Positions 5,190 to 13,061 of a stretch of DNA of 21,055 nucleotides are shown here, piece by piece; the stretch's first letter is position 1; each line of letters starts with the position of its first letter. The notes beneath the pieces were generated by a model, which saw nothing but the letters and a program-made list of their open reading frames with translations, made no database searches and was not told where the DNA came from. The DNA is from Holdemanella porci (lineage in GTDB: Bacteria > Bacillota_I > Bacilli_A > Erysipelotrichales > Erysipelotrichaceae), in NCBI RefSeq assembly GCF_019052655.1, contig NZ_JAHQVB010000033.1:1-21055 (forward strand), in the 5' to 3' direction. The position numbers and the translations under genes were made by a program.

Positions 5190-6743
5190 ATGAAGAAAAA
5201 ACTTGGAAATATATTGATTTTTGTGCTGATTATTGGACTTACCATTGGATATGGAATTTATAAAGATAGTCAATCTACAGTCACAGTCAATAAAATTTAT
5301 ACGATGGAGTTTCAAGAACAAGCATTATCGGATTTAGAAAATGAAAAAGGAAATGGGAACTATACACTTCAAAATATATTTATGAAATACAATCCTTTTT
5401 CAACCAATACACAATCGATGTATGTTTATTTTAATACATCCAAAGTGGCTAAAATTACATATACAGTGAGTTGCAGCGATTACGCGGATTTTACAGCTAC
5501 GGCTTATCAGGCTAAAGAATATCAAAAGGAACATGAGTTTCAATTGATTGGTTTGATTCCAAATTGTACAAATACAATCACAATTACAGCCACCTATAAG
5601 GATGGAACAAGTCAAAGTGTAAGTACAAACTATACAATGGGATCACTTTTAGGTGATGAAGATATACAACTTAAACAAGTGTCTGGTTCTAAACAAGATT
5701 TAGGCAATGCTTTATATACACTATTAGGAAATGATGCGGATGATCAAGACTTTGTCTATGTGTATGATACAAATGGCGTTTTGCGTGGGGAAATTCCAAT
5801 TATTGGATATCGTTCTCATCGTATGTTGATGCAAAATCAAATCTTATATATGAGTGTATCTACACATAGAATGGCTGCCATCAATCATTTAGGTATGATT
5901 GAACACATTTATAATTTGGGTAATTATATGGTTCATCACGATTATCAATTTGATCAGGATGGAAATTTGATTTTATTAGCTACAAATGAGGAAAAGAATA
6001 GTGTAGAAGATTGTATTATTAAATTGGATGTAGATAGCGAAGAAGTAAGTGAAGTATTAGATTTAGAAGATTTGTTTAAAAGCTACAAAGAGAGTACGGA
6101 TCATAAAGAAGGTTCAAAATGGGATTGGCTGCATATCAATACACTTCAATACTTAAGTGATGATAGTGTTATTCTTTCTTCTCGAGAAACAAGTTCGATC
6201 TTTAAAATTAATGATATAAGCACAAATCCAAGTATTGGCTATATCATAGGCAATGAAGATTTCTGGAAAGATACAGACTATACAAAGTATTTATATACAA
6301 AAGTAGGGGACTTCTTGGCGAGTGGAGGACAACATACCGTAACATATATGGAAGATGATGCATTAGAATCTGGTCAATATTATCTATACATGTTTGATAA
6401 TAATTTTGGATATTCTAAGACAAGAAAAGATTATGATTGGACTGTCAATGATGGAATTCAAACAAGTATTACAGAAGGCACGACATCCTATTACTATCAA
6501 TATTTAGTGGATGAAAATGAAGGGACATATACATTGACCAATTCATTTGAAGTTTCGTTTAGCGCCTATGTATCGAGTGCACAAAATTTAGGTGATCATA
6601 TTGTCGTAAATTCAGGAATTGCAGGACTATTATCCATTTACGATACGGATGGAAATCTTGAACAACAGTTCAGTATAAAGAAAAATGATCGTTTTATTTA
6701 TCGAATTTATTTTTATGACTATAAAGGATATTGTTTTAGTTAG
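5190..6743 (+). CDS. Membrane-anchored aryl-sulfate sulfotransferase (AssT family)
   Basis: A PAPS-independent sulfotransferase that moves sulfate from one phenolic sulfate ester to another phenol through a sulfo-histidine intermediate, outside the cytoplasmic membrane. The 517-residue protein has an N-terminal membrane anchor (about residues 6-24), an N-terminal beta domain (about 35-150, family Arylsulfotran_N-like) and a beta-propeller (about 180-517). Residues matching the E. coli enzyme's H252, H356, R374 and catalytic H436 can be seen as MVHHDYQF (H249/H250), WLHINTLQYL (H315), SSRETSS (R332) and GGQHTVTY (H382), so it should be active. AGGTGG sits about 9 bases before the ATG. It is a one-gene unit with its own terminator. 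Three CTTAAG boxes in the promoter tie it to the two-component system next door. Confidence 0.87.
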   Translation: MKKKLGNILIFVLIIGLTIGYGIYKDSQSTVTVNKIYTMEFQEQALSDLENEKGNGNYTLQNIFMKYNPFSTNTQSMYVYFNTSKVAKITYTVSCSDYADFTATAYQAKEYQKEHEFQLIGLIPNCTNTITITATYKDGTSQSVSTNYTMGSLLGDEDIQLKQVSGSKQDLGNALYTLLGNDADDQDFVYVYDTNGVLRGEIPIIGYRSHRMLMQNQILYMSVSTHRMAAINHLGMIEHIYNLGNYMVHHDYQFDQDGNLILLATNEEKNSVEDCIIKLDVDSEEVSEVLDLEDLFKSYKESTDHKEGSKWDWLHINTLQYLSDDSVILSSRETSSIFKINDISTNPSIGYIIGNEDFWKDTDYTKYLYTKVGDFLASGGQHTVTYMEDDALESGQYYLYMFDNNFGYSKTRKDYDWTVNDGIQTSITEGTTSYYYQYLVDENEGTYTLTNSFEVSFSAYVSSAQNLGDHIVVNSGIAGLLSIYDTDGNLEQQFSIKKNDRFIYRIYFYDYKGYCFS

Positions 6744-6766
6744 AGAGTAATTCTCTAACTTTTTTT
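6739..6766 (+). terminator. Terminator of the sulfotransferase gene
   Basis: GTTAGAGA / TCTCTAAC with a 5-base loop, followed by seven T residues, overlaps the stop codon. The regulatory boxes of the next operon begin within the T tract. Confidence 0.9.
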
Positions 6767-6802
6767 AAGCAAATTTTAAGTGTTGTTTAGTATGTTTATG
6801 GT
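6764..6802 (+). promoter_or_regulatory. Alarmone-synthetase operon promoter with three 11-bp repeats
   Basis: TTTAAG at 6764, TTTAAG at 6775 and TTTAG at 6786 are exactly 11 bases apart. They cover the -35 position and end next to TATGTT (6791-6796), a likely -10. This arrangement is typical of promoters activated by a dimeric OmpR/PhoB-type regulator. Transcription would start near 6803, the A of the ATG, so the mRNA may be leaderless. Confidence 0.6.
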
Positions 6803-7324
6803 ATGACATATAAAGAATTTTATGGATCTGACTATGATACGTTTAAAAATGTTTTGGATAAGGTTTTAAATACAATTCATTCGAGTGTATTAGCTTGTAT
6901 ACAATATACGACTTCTAGAATTAAGTCATCAGAAAGTGTTATGAAAAAGATAGGCAATGAATATTCTTTGCTTCATGATATTATTGGAGTTCGCATCATT
7001 TGTTCGTTTGTGGATGAAATCTATGAAGTAAAGGATTGGATTCATTCATGCTTTAAAGTGGTGGAAGTAAGAGACTATTTAAGCCAACCCAAACCCAGTG
7101 GGTATCGCAGTCTACATGTGATTTGTGAAGTGGATGGATGTTTAGTTGAAATCCAAGTACGAACGATCGCATTAGATTTTTGGGCAAATCTAGAACATCA
7201 AATTCATTATAAGAAACATATTGAAGATGAAGATTTGATATGTAGTGAATTAAAACGATGTGCCGATGAAATTGCTTCTTTAGACTTATCATTTCAGACA
7301 ATCAAAGATAGAGTCAAGGGATAA
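6803..7324 (+). CDS. Short (p)ppGpp synthetase (RelA/SpoT-domain small alarmone synthetase)
   Basis: It transfers pyrophosphate from ATP to GDP or GTP to make the stringent-response alarmone in the cytoplasm. The 173-residue protein is almost only the RelA/SpoT synthetase domain: TTSRIKSSESVMKKI (R39, K41), HDIIGVRIIC (D59, R64), KPSGYRSLH (Y101-H105), VEIQVRT (E116, R120) and FWANLEHQIHYK (H132, K137). There is no hydrolase, TGS or ACT domain. It is shorter than RelP/RelQ enzymes (about 210-220) and lacks most of their N-terminal helices. No ribosome site precedes the ATG, but a -10 box ends 6 bases before it. It leads an operon with two response regulators, a kinase and a peptidase; the next ATG is 1 base after its stop. 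Direct control of an alarmone enzyme by a two-component system is the likely point. Confidence 0.87.
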   Translation: MTYKEFYGSDYDTFKNVLDKVLNTIHSSVLACIQYTTSRIKSSESVMKKIGNEYSLLHDIIGVRIICSFVDEIYEVKDWIHSCFKVVEVRDYLSQPKPSGYRSLHVICEVDGCLVEIQVRTIALDFWANLEHQIHYKKHIEDEDLICSELKRCADEIASLDLSFQTIKDRVKG

Positions 7325-7325
7325 T

Positions 7326-7994
7326 ATGCGATTATTGGTAGCGGATGATGAAGTGAATTTGGCTAAAGCACTACAAGCCGTCTTAGAAGATGCGGGCTAT
7401 AATTGCGATGTGTGTTTTGATGGGAATAGTGCCATTCGTTTGATTTCCCAAGAAATTTATGATGGATTGATTTTGGATATTATGATGCTTGAAAAGAATG
7501 GTTATGAAGTGCTAAATCAGATTTGCAAACAAAAAAATGATATTCTGGTATTACTTTTAAGCGCGTTAAATGAAGTGGATAATAAAGTTACAGGTTTTGA
7601 TTTAGGTGCCAACGATTATCTATCCAAACCCTTTTCGACAAAGGAATTGATTGCAAGAGTCAAAGTGATGTTAAAAGAAAATGTGATAGACGATTCTTAT
7701 TTACAATATCAAGATATTCTATTGAATAAGAAAGAAGAAACACTTGCGTGTAAGAATACAAAATATCAATTGACTAAGTTGGAATGTAGTATTCTTTCTT
7801 TATTGATTCGAAGTGAATCGAATCGAGTAGCTGTTTGGCTTGTGATTGAAAAAGTTTGGAACAATTGTGTAGATGTGAATCAGAATACGGTTTCACTTCA
7901 TATATCCTATTTAAATCGAAAGTTATCGGCATTACAATCTTGTGTATCTATAAAAATGAGTAAAGAAAATATAGAACTGTGTGTTAATATATAA
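7326..7994 (+). CDS. OmpR-type response regulator 1, atypical
   Basis: A 222-residue receiver plus winged-helix regulator. The receiver (1-115) has acidic pocket DD(E) at 7-9, phospho-acceptor D51, switch S79 and K101 in SKPF, so phosphorylation should work. After DIMM the normally conserved proline is replaced (DIMMLEKNGY). The C-terminal domain (about 126-222) is weak: the recognition helix region NQNTVSLHISYLNRKL is recognisable, but the usual terminal hairpin (IKTVRGVGYRL) is replaced by IKMSKENIELCVNI. AAGGG lies 5 bases before the ATG, and the gene starts one base after the alarmone synthetase stops. It may have diverged in DNA target or act mainly through heterodimers with regulator 2. 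That is an inference. Confidence 0.9.
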   Translation: MRLLVADDEVNLAKALQAVLEDAGYNCDVCFDGNSAIRLISQEIYDGLILDIMMLEKNGYEVLNQICKQKNDILVLLLSALNEVDNKVTGFDLGANDYLSKPFSTKELIARVKVMLKENVIDDSYLQYQDILLNKKEETLACKNTKYQLTKLECSILSLLIRSESNRVAVWLVIEKVWNNCVDVNQNTVSLHISYLNRKLSALQSCVSIKMSKENIELCVNI

Positions 7995-8017
7995 AAAAAG
8001 AAGAAAGGGCGTGCACT

Positions 8018-8695
8018 ATGAATATATTAGTTGTGGATGATGAAAAAAACATTGCGTATGCGATTGCACAAATTTTAGAAGAACAAAAATGGCAAGTAAC
8101 TATGGCTTATGATGGACAAGAAGGTTTAGATTTAGCCCTTAGTGGATATTATGATGTAGCTATTTTAGATATTATGCTCCCTGTTATGAATGGTTTTGAG
8201 ATTGTACAGAAAATGCGTGCCAATAAGATTGAAACTCCAACTTTGTTGTTGTCGGCATTGGATGAAATTCCAGATAAAGTGAAAGGCCTAAATGTAGGGG
8301 CCGATGATTATATGACTAAACCATTTTCGGCTGCAGAACTTGTTGCTCGAATTAATGCACTGACAAGACGCAAAGGAGAAGTCATTGTACATGAATTGAA
8401 GTATGATGATTTAGCGTTACAACTTGATACTTGTGAGTTGTATTGTGCAAGTCAACATATTCATTTAGGATATAAAGAATTTGAAATCATGAAACATTTA
8501 ATGTCACATCCTGAAATGATTACTTCTAAAGATGATTTAATTGTTTCGGTATGGGGTAGTGAAAGTGATGCGATGGACAATAATGTAGAGGTTTATATCT
8601 CTTTTTTAAGAAAGAAACTAAAATTTTTAAAAAGCAAAGTTTCAATTAAGGTGATTCGAAAAGTTGGATATCGACTAGAGGTTTGTGATGCTTAA
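8018..8695 (+). CDS. OmpR-type response regulator 2, canonical
   Basis: A 225-residue DNA-binding response regulator, the expected phosphorylation partner of the kinase encoded next. The receiver has DDE at 7-9, D51 in ILDIMLPVMNG, S79 and K101 in TKPF. A linker then leads to a full winged helix (about 128-225) with NNVEVYISFLRKKL as recognition helix and the normal KVIRKVGYRLEV wing. GAAAGGG precedes the ATG by about 9 bases. It overlaps the kinase gene by 8 bases, consistent with translational coupling. The three-box 11-bp repeats before the alarmone operon and the sulfotransferase gene are its most likely binding sites, giving autoregulation. Confidence 0.93.
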   Translation: MNILVVDDEKNIAYAIAQILEEQKWQVTMAYDGQEGLDLALSGYYDVAILDIMLPVMNGFEIVQKMRANKIETPTLLLSALDEIPDKVKGLNVGADDYMTKPFSAAELVARINALTRRKGEVIVHELKYDDLALQLDTCELYCASQHIHLGYKEFEIMKHLMSHPEMITSKDDLIVSVWGSESDAMDNNVEVYISFLRKKLKFLKSKVSIKVIRKVGYRLEVCDA

Positions 8696-9920
8696 AAAAC
8701 TACAGACTAAATTCATTTTGATTTTAATGTCCTTTGTCAGTGTGATTTTACTATCTGTATTTGGTATAGTTTGTTGCTCAAACTATATTCATGATAAAAA
8801 GGATGTTGTGCGAAGTTTAGAAATGGCTTTACGATTAAAGGATAAAGATTTTTCGATTTCATTTGGAAACAGTCGAAATTTTAATGGGAATTCCTTCGTG
8901 ATTTATACGGATTCAAATTATGAATATATGATCACAAGCCGTTCAGTATGGAATATTTATGCAGAAGATGCGCAAAGCTTAATTGAGAGTGTAAAAAATA
9001 AAGACGATATCGGAATTTTGAAAAGACAAGGGTTTGCGTATAAAAAAGAAAAAATTACCAACTATCAAGTGGATGAAAACACAATTATTCCTTCAGGTTA
9101 TGCCGTAGCCTTTGTGGATGTATCTCATATGCAGTCTTCTTTTCAAAGAATGTTGATTATATCTATTCAAATTGGATCGAGTGTATTACTGGTATTCTTT
9201 ATACTAAGTTGTATTTTAAGTAAATGGGCACTAAAACCAGTCGAACAGGCATGGGATAAACAGAAACAATTTGTGGCCGATGCCAGTCATGAATTAAAAA
9301 CGCCATTAACGGTTATTTTAGCGGATAGTGATGTATTAACCAATCATTCGACAGAAACCATTTCTTCACAAAAACAATGGATAGAATCGATTCAAAGCGA
9401 AGCGAACCGCATGCGAAAACTTGTAGAGGATATGCTGTTTCTTGCCAAGAATGATGCGAATCGAATTGAAATTTCAATGCAGAATTGTTCGCTTAGTGAT
9501 ATATGTTTTCATTGTGTTTTACCGTTTGAATCCATTGCGTTTGAAAAAGGTATTGATTTAATCGATGAAGTGGAAGAGAATATAGAGGTACATGGTAATG
9601 AGTCACAGTTAAGACAATTGATATTAATTTTCTTGGACAATGCGATCAAATATACACCTTCAGGCGGAAAGATTTATTTTAAATTATGTAAGATACAAAA
9701 TAAACCCGTCATTACAATTCGTAATACAGATAGCTACATTCCACCAGAAGATTTAAAACATGTATTTGAACGCTTCTATCGTGTTGATAAGTCAAGAAAG
9801 TATCAAGGAGGGGCCGGTTTAGGCTTATCCATCGCAAGTCAAATTGCGCAAAGTCATAAAATCAAATTAAGTGTGACAAGTGATGAAAAACAAGGTACAG
9901 AATTTACTTTGAATTTCTAG
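8688..9920 (+). CDS. Membrane sensor histidine kinase
   Basis: A 410-residue sensor kinase. Two transmembrane helices (about 8-30 and 155-178) bracket an extracellular domain of about 120 residues with no obvious known fold. The catalytic core follows directly, with at most a very short linker: H-box FVADASHELKTPLTVI (H201), N-box LIFLDNAIKYTP (N318), F-box HVFERFYRVDKSR, and G2 GGAGLGLSIA. The G1 box is unusual, RNTDSYIPPEDL in place of D-x-G-x-G; related N-T-G type boxes occur in some Firmicutes kinases, but here even that glycine is D348. ATG 8688 is chosen because AGAGG lies 7 bases upstream; the GTG at 8685 is less likely. It overlaps regulator 2 by 8 bases. The signal sensed is unknown. 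Confidence 0.92.
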   Translation: MLKKLQTKFILILMSFVSVILLSVFGIVCCSNYIHDKKDVVRSLEMALRLKDKDFSISFGNSRNFNGNSFVIYTDSNYEYMITSRSVWNIYAEDAQSLIESVKNKDDIGILKRQGFAYKKEKITNYQVDENTIIPSGYAVAFVDVSHMQSSFQRMLIISIQIGSSVLLVFFILSCILSKWALKPVEQAWDKQKQFVADASHELKTPLTVILADSDVLTNHSTETISSQKQWIESIQSEANRMRKLVEDMLFLAKNDANRIEISMQNCSLSDICFHCVLPFESIAFEKGIDLIDEVEENIEVHGNESQLRQLILIFLDNAIKYTPSGGKIYFKLCKIQNKPVITIRNTDSYIPPEDLKHVFERFYRVDKSRKYQGGAGLGLSIASQIAQSHKIKLSVTSDEKQGTEFTLNF

Positions 9921-9930
9921 GAGGATAATT

Positions 9931-11004
9931 ATGTTTCAAAAAAGAGTCGATCAAGTGATCGCAAAAATGAAGGCGGATGGGCTTAAACAAATCTTAGTTA
10001 GTGAACCATGCAGCATTTATTATTTAACAGGTGTTGATGTAGGTCCAGGAGAAAGATTGTTTGCGCTATACTTGAATGATGAAGGAAGAAAAGTATTATT
10101 TTTAAATACATTATTTACGGTTGAACAAAAGGATTGTGAAGAAATTTGGTTTAGTGATACAGACGATTCCACTTCACTTTTAGCTAGTGTTATTAATTCC
10201 AGTGAAACGCTAGGTGTTGATAAAGATTGGACAGCACGTTTCTTGATTCCTTTAATGGAAAAGTGCGAAGGATTAAAAGTTGTTCTTGGATCAAAATATG
10301 TAGATGATACTCGTGCCATTAAGGATGAAAAAGAAATTGAATGTATGATTGAAAACTCACAGATCAATGATGTTGTGATGGAACGTACAAGAGATTTTAT
10401 TAAAGAAGGTATGACTGAAAAACAAGTGGAAGCTTTTATTCTTGAACAATATAAATTGCTAGGATGTCAAGACGTATCATTCTCACCTATTTGTTCTTTT
10501 GGAGCTAATGGTGCAGATCCTCACCATATGCCAGATGATTCTGTGTTAAATGCAGGTGAGAGTATTGTCATTGATATTGGGGGAAGAAAAGATCGTTATT
10601 GTTCGGATATGACACGTACTTATTTCTGTAAAGAAGCAAGTGACGAATATAAAAAGATTCATGATATTGTACGTGTTGCCAATGAAAAAGCGGAAGAAAT
10701 TATTCGTCCAGGCGTTCGTCTATGCGATATCGATTTAACGGCTCGTAATTATATTTCTAGCTTTGGTTATGGCGAATACTTTACACATCGCCTAGGACAT
10801 TTCATTGGTCAAACGGATCATGAATTTGGGGATGTAAGTTCAACCAATACAGAAACTGTAAAACCAGGCATGATTTTCTCGATTGAACCAGGTATCTACT
10901 TACCAGAAAAGATGGGTGTTCGTGTTGAAGACTTAGTACTTGTTACTGAAGATGGTTGTATTGTATTAAATAAACTAGATAAAAAATATGCGATGATTGG
11001 TTAA
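9931..11004 (+). CDS. M24-family Xaa-Pro peptidase
   Basis: A cytosolic two-metal aminopeptidase or dipeptidase of the creatinase-like M24B family that cleaves before proline. The 357 residues split into an N-terminal domain (1-130) and a pita-bread catalytic domain (135-357). All five metal ligands are visible: D215 (VIDIGG), D226 (SDMTRTYF), H290 (HRLGHFIG), E319 (SIEPGIYLP) and E333 (RVEDLVLV). Auxiliary histidines H199 (PHHMP) and H297 are also present. AGGAGG precedes the ATG, and it follows the kinase by 10 bases, so it is in the same transcript, which ends at a bidirectional terminator. Whether it is a dipeptidase (PepQ-like) or an aminopeptidase (PepP/YpdF-like) cannot be decided here. 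Its functional link to the regulators is unclear. Confidence 0.92.
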   Translation: MFQKRVDQVIAKMKADGLKQILVSEPCSIYYLTGVDVGPGERLFALYLNDEGRKVLFLNTLFTVEQKDCEEIWFSDTDDSTSLLASVINSSETLGVDKDWTARFLIPLMEKCEGLKVVLGSKYVDDTRAIKDEKEIECMIENSQINDVVMERTRDFIKEGMTEKQVEAFILEQYKLLGCQDVSFSPICSFGANGADPHHMPDDSVLNAGESIVIDIGGRKDRYCSDMTRTYFCKEASDEYKKIHDIVRVANEKAEEIIRPGVRLCDIDLTARNYISSFGYGEYFTHRLGHFIGQTDHEFGDVSSTNTETVKPGMIFSIEPGIYLPEKMGVRVEDLVLVTEDGCIVLNKLDKKYAMIG

Positions 11005-11020
11005 TAATCATCGCATTTTA
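10989..11020. terminator. Bidirectional terminator between peptidase and mnmE
   Basis: TGCGATGATT / AATCATCGCA with a 7-base loop is followed on the plus strand by TTTTA and on the minus strand by TATTTTTT. It serves both convergent transcripts and overlaps the peptidase stop codon. Confidence 0.88.
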
Positions 11021-12349
11021 CTATTTACCTAAACAGAATTTAGAAAATAATGTATCCAACAAGTCTTCTCTATGAACTTCACCTAAGATTTCTTTCAAAT
11101 GATCATGAGCAGCCTGAATGTCAATCTCAATTAAATCAGGTTCTACCATCATATCCATGGCTTCTTTGGCACGTAACATATCTTCTTTGGCTTGATTCAA
11201 TAAACCAATTTGACGCTCATTTGAAAGTAGTGGATCTTCCTTTAATAAATCTTCATGATACAAGTTTTCCAAGGCATCAATTAAAGGTTGAATCTCTTTA
11301 TTGGCAGCTGAAATCCAAATGCCATCTTTATTAGCTTCAGTTTTATCTAACTTATTATAGATAATTAAACGCATCTTATCTTTTGTCAGTTCTAATAATT
11401 GTTTATCTTCTTCATCCCACTCTTTTGAACCATCGAAGACTAAAAGAACCAATTTGGCATCTTTTAATCTTTCCTGACTTTTTTCAATGCCAATCTGTTC
11501 AATCTTATCGCTGGATTCATGAATACCAGCTGTATCAATTAAATTCAATTGTACACTGCCAATATGAATTTGCCCCTCAACCAAGTCTCTTGTGGTCCCC
11601 GCAATATCTGTAACGATGGCTTTATCTTCTTCAAGAAGTGCGTTTAATAAGCTGGATTTACCAACATTTGGCTTACCCACAATAATGGTATCAATACCTT
11701 TTTTTAACATTTGCCCCGTCTGTACACGAGCAAGAATACGATCGATCTTGGTTAACCATTCGTTAGTTTTTGGAAGTAAATCATTCGTCGTTAATTGTTC
11801 TACATCTTCATATTCAGGATAATCAATATTCACTTCGATCTGCGCAATGATATCCATTAAATCATCAATCAAAGGCTGTAGTAGCTTTTTTACACTTCCT
11901 TTAATTCCATGAATGGCCATACTTGCTGCGGTATTGTTGCTTGCTTCAATCATATCTTGAACGGCTTCCGCCTGCGATAAATCAATTCTTCCATGATAGA
12001 AGGCACGTTGCGTAAATTCTCCCGGTTTTGCCAGATCTGCTCCAGCACTTAATACCATCGATAAGATTTTACGAGTAATAAAAGTACCACCATGACAATT
12101 GATTTCGACAATGTCTTCGCGTGTATATGTTTTTGGAGCTCTAAAGATAGAAATTAAAACTTCATCAACAGGATTTTTATCGGTATCTATAATAAAACCA
12201 TAATGAACGGTATGACTTTTCGCATTTATGATATTACGGTCAAATATTTTTTGAGTGATTTCAATAGCCTTGTCACCACTTAAACGAATGATGGAAATGG
12301 CACCATCCTGCAAAGAAGTGGAGATGGCTGCAATTGTATTTTCAAACAT
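11021..12349 (-). CDS. mnmE: tRNA uridine-34 modification GTPase MnmE
   Basis: Together with MnmG this GTPase adds the aminomethyl-type group to C5 of wobble uridine 34 in tRNAs reading split codon boxes. The 442-residue protein has an N-terminal folate-binding domain (1-118), a helical domain, and an inserted G domain: G1 GKPNVGKS (225-232), G2 TDIAGTTRD (247-255), G3 DTAG (272-275) and G4 NKLDK. The C-terminal FCLGK (438-442) carries the catalytic cysteine. ATG 12349 is chosen because AAAGG lies 9 bases upstream and the conserved family start MFENTIAAIST follows; the extended frame from 12385 runs into the promoter region. MnmG is not in the window. The gene is divergent from tsaC. Confidence 0.96.
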   Translation of the reverse strand: MFENTIAAISTSLQDGAISIIRLSGDKAIEITQKIFDRNIINAKSHTVHYGFIIDTDKNPVDEVLISIFRAPKTYTREDIVEINCHGGTFITRKILSMVLSAGADLAKPGEFTQRAFYHGRIDLSQAEAVQDMIEASNNTAASMAIHGIKGSVKKLLQPLIDDLMDIIAQIEVNIDYPEYEDVEQLTTNDLLPKTNEWLTKIDRILARVQTGQMLKKGIDTIIVGKPNVGKSSLLNALLEEDKAIVTDIAGTTRDLVEGQIHIGSVQLNLIDTAGIHESSDKIEQIGIEKSQERLKDAKLVLLVFDGSKEWDEEDKQLLELTKDKMRLIIYNKLDKTEANKDGIWISAANKEIQPLIDALENLYHEDLLKEDPLLSNERQIGLLNQAKEDMLRAKEAMDMMVEPDLIEIDIQAAHDHLKEILGEVHREDLLDTLFSKFCLGK

Positions 12350-12393
12350 TGTTAACATCCTTTCTTTCTTAGTGTATTTTATCATAAAAGATG

Positions 12394-12415
12394 TATAATG
12401 TCTTAGACAGAGGTG
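12394..12415 (+). promoter_or_regulatory. tsaC -10 box and ribosome site
   Basis: TATAAT (12394-12399) and GAGGTG (12410-12415) lie upstream of the ATG at 12421. The -10 box sits inside the apparent upstream extension of the reading frame, which rules out the earlier ATG at 12391. The leader would be only about 15 bases. No convincing -35 is seen. Confidence 0.7.
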
Positions 12416-12420
12416 TAAAC

Positions 12421-13017
12421 ATGAAAGAATATACTAAAAATCAAGTACACGAAGTAGCGTGTGCATTTAATGAACATAAAATTATTGCTCTTCCTACAGA
12501 TACAGTATATGGAGTTGGAGTAAAATATGGGAATTTAGAAGATTTAGAACGATTGAAACGCGCAAAACATCGTCCAGAAACGAAACCAATCCCAATGATG
12601 GTTTCAAATGTAGAACAAATGAAGCAAGTTGCGTTAGTGGATGAAAGAATTGAAAAGATTGCGGCTAAGTTTTTACCGGGTGCATTGACGCTCGTTGTGA
12701 ATGTAAAGGACAGTGTTGATTCAGTATACACAAATGGCTTAAGTACAATTGCGATTCGTATTCCAGATGAAAAATTTATATTAGATGTGATTGATGAGTT
12801 GAATTGTCCAATCTTGGTCACAAGTGCCAATCAGTCTGGAGAAAAAACAGCACTTACAAGTGATGATGTGTATGAACAGCTTCCAAAAATTGATGGTATT
12901 GTACTTGGAACGTGTAAAGCGTTACAGGCAAGTACGATTGTTGACTGTACAAAAGAAAAGTTACAAATCTTAAGACCTGGACCTATTTCTTTAGAAGAAC
13001 TAGAATCCGTATTATAG
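12421..13017 (+). CDS. tsaC: Threonylcarbamoyl-AMP synthase (TsaC/Sua5, YrdC domain)
   Basis: It makes threonylcarbamoyl-AMP from threonine, bicarbonate and ATP, the first step of the t6A37 modification in ANN-decoding tRNAs. The 198-residue protein is a single YrdC-type domain with IIALPTDTVYGVG (21-33), a basic KRAKHRPETKPIP nucleotide-binding stretch (46-58), a LPGALTLVV segment and ILVTSANQSG. It lacks the C-terminal Sua5 domain, so it is the short TsaC form. The start is fixed by GAGGTG 6 bases upstream. It pairs divergently with mnmE, another tRNA-modification gene. Its mRNA has no clear plus-strand terminator and runs against the predicted small RNA. Confidence 0.95.
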   Translation: MKEYTKNQVHEVACAFNEHKIIALPTDTVYGVGVKYGNLEDLERLKRAKHRPETKPIPMMVSNVEQMKQVALVDERIEKIAAKFLPGALTLVVNVKDSVDSVYTNGLSTIAIRIPDEKFILDVIDELNCPILVTSANQSGEKTALTSDDVYEQLPKIDGIVLGTCKALQASTIVDCTKEKLQILRPGPISLEELESVL

Positions 13018-13061
13018 AAAAAAACACCCAGAACCTATGTTGTAGGGCATAGGCCAGGGTG
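13018..13061 (-). terminator. Terminator of the predicted small RNA
   Basis: On the minus strand a two-tier stem, CACCC with inner CCTATG / CATAGG and outer GGGTG, is followed by seven T residues (13018-13024). The T tract exists only on the minus strand and starts one base beyond the tsaC stop. Confidence 0.8.

Noticed and set aside
11050..11822. Plus-strand ORFs opposite mnmE
   Set aside because: They are antisense shadows of mnmE, which has all its GTPase motifs on the minus strand.
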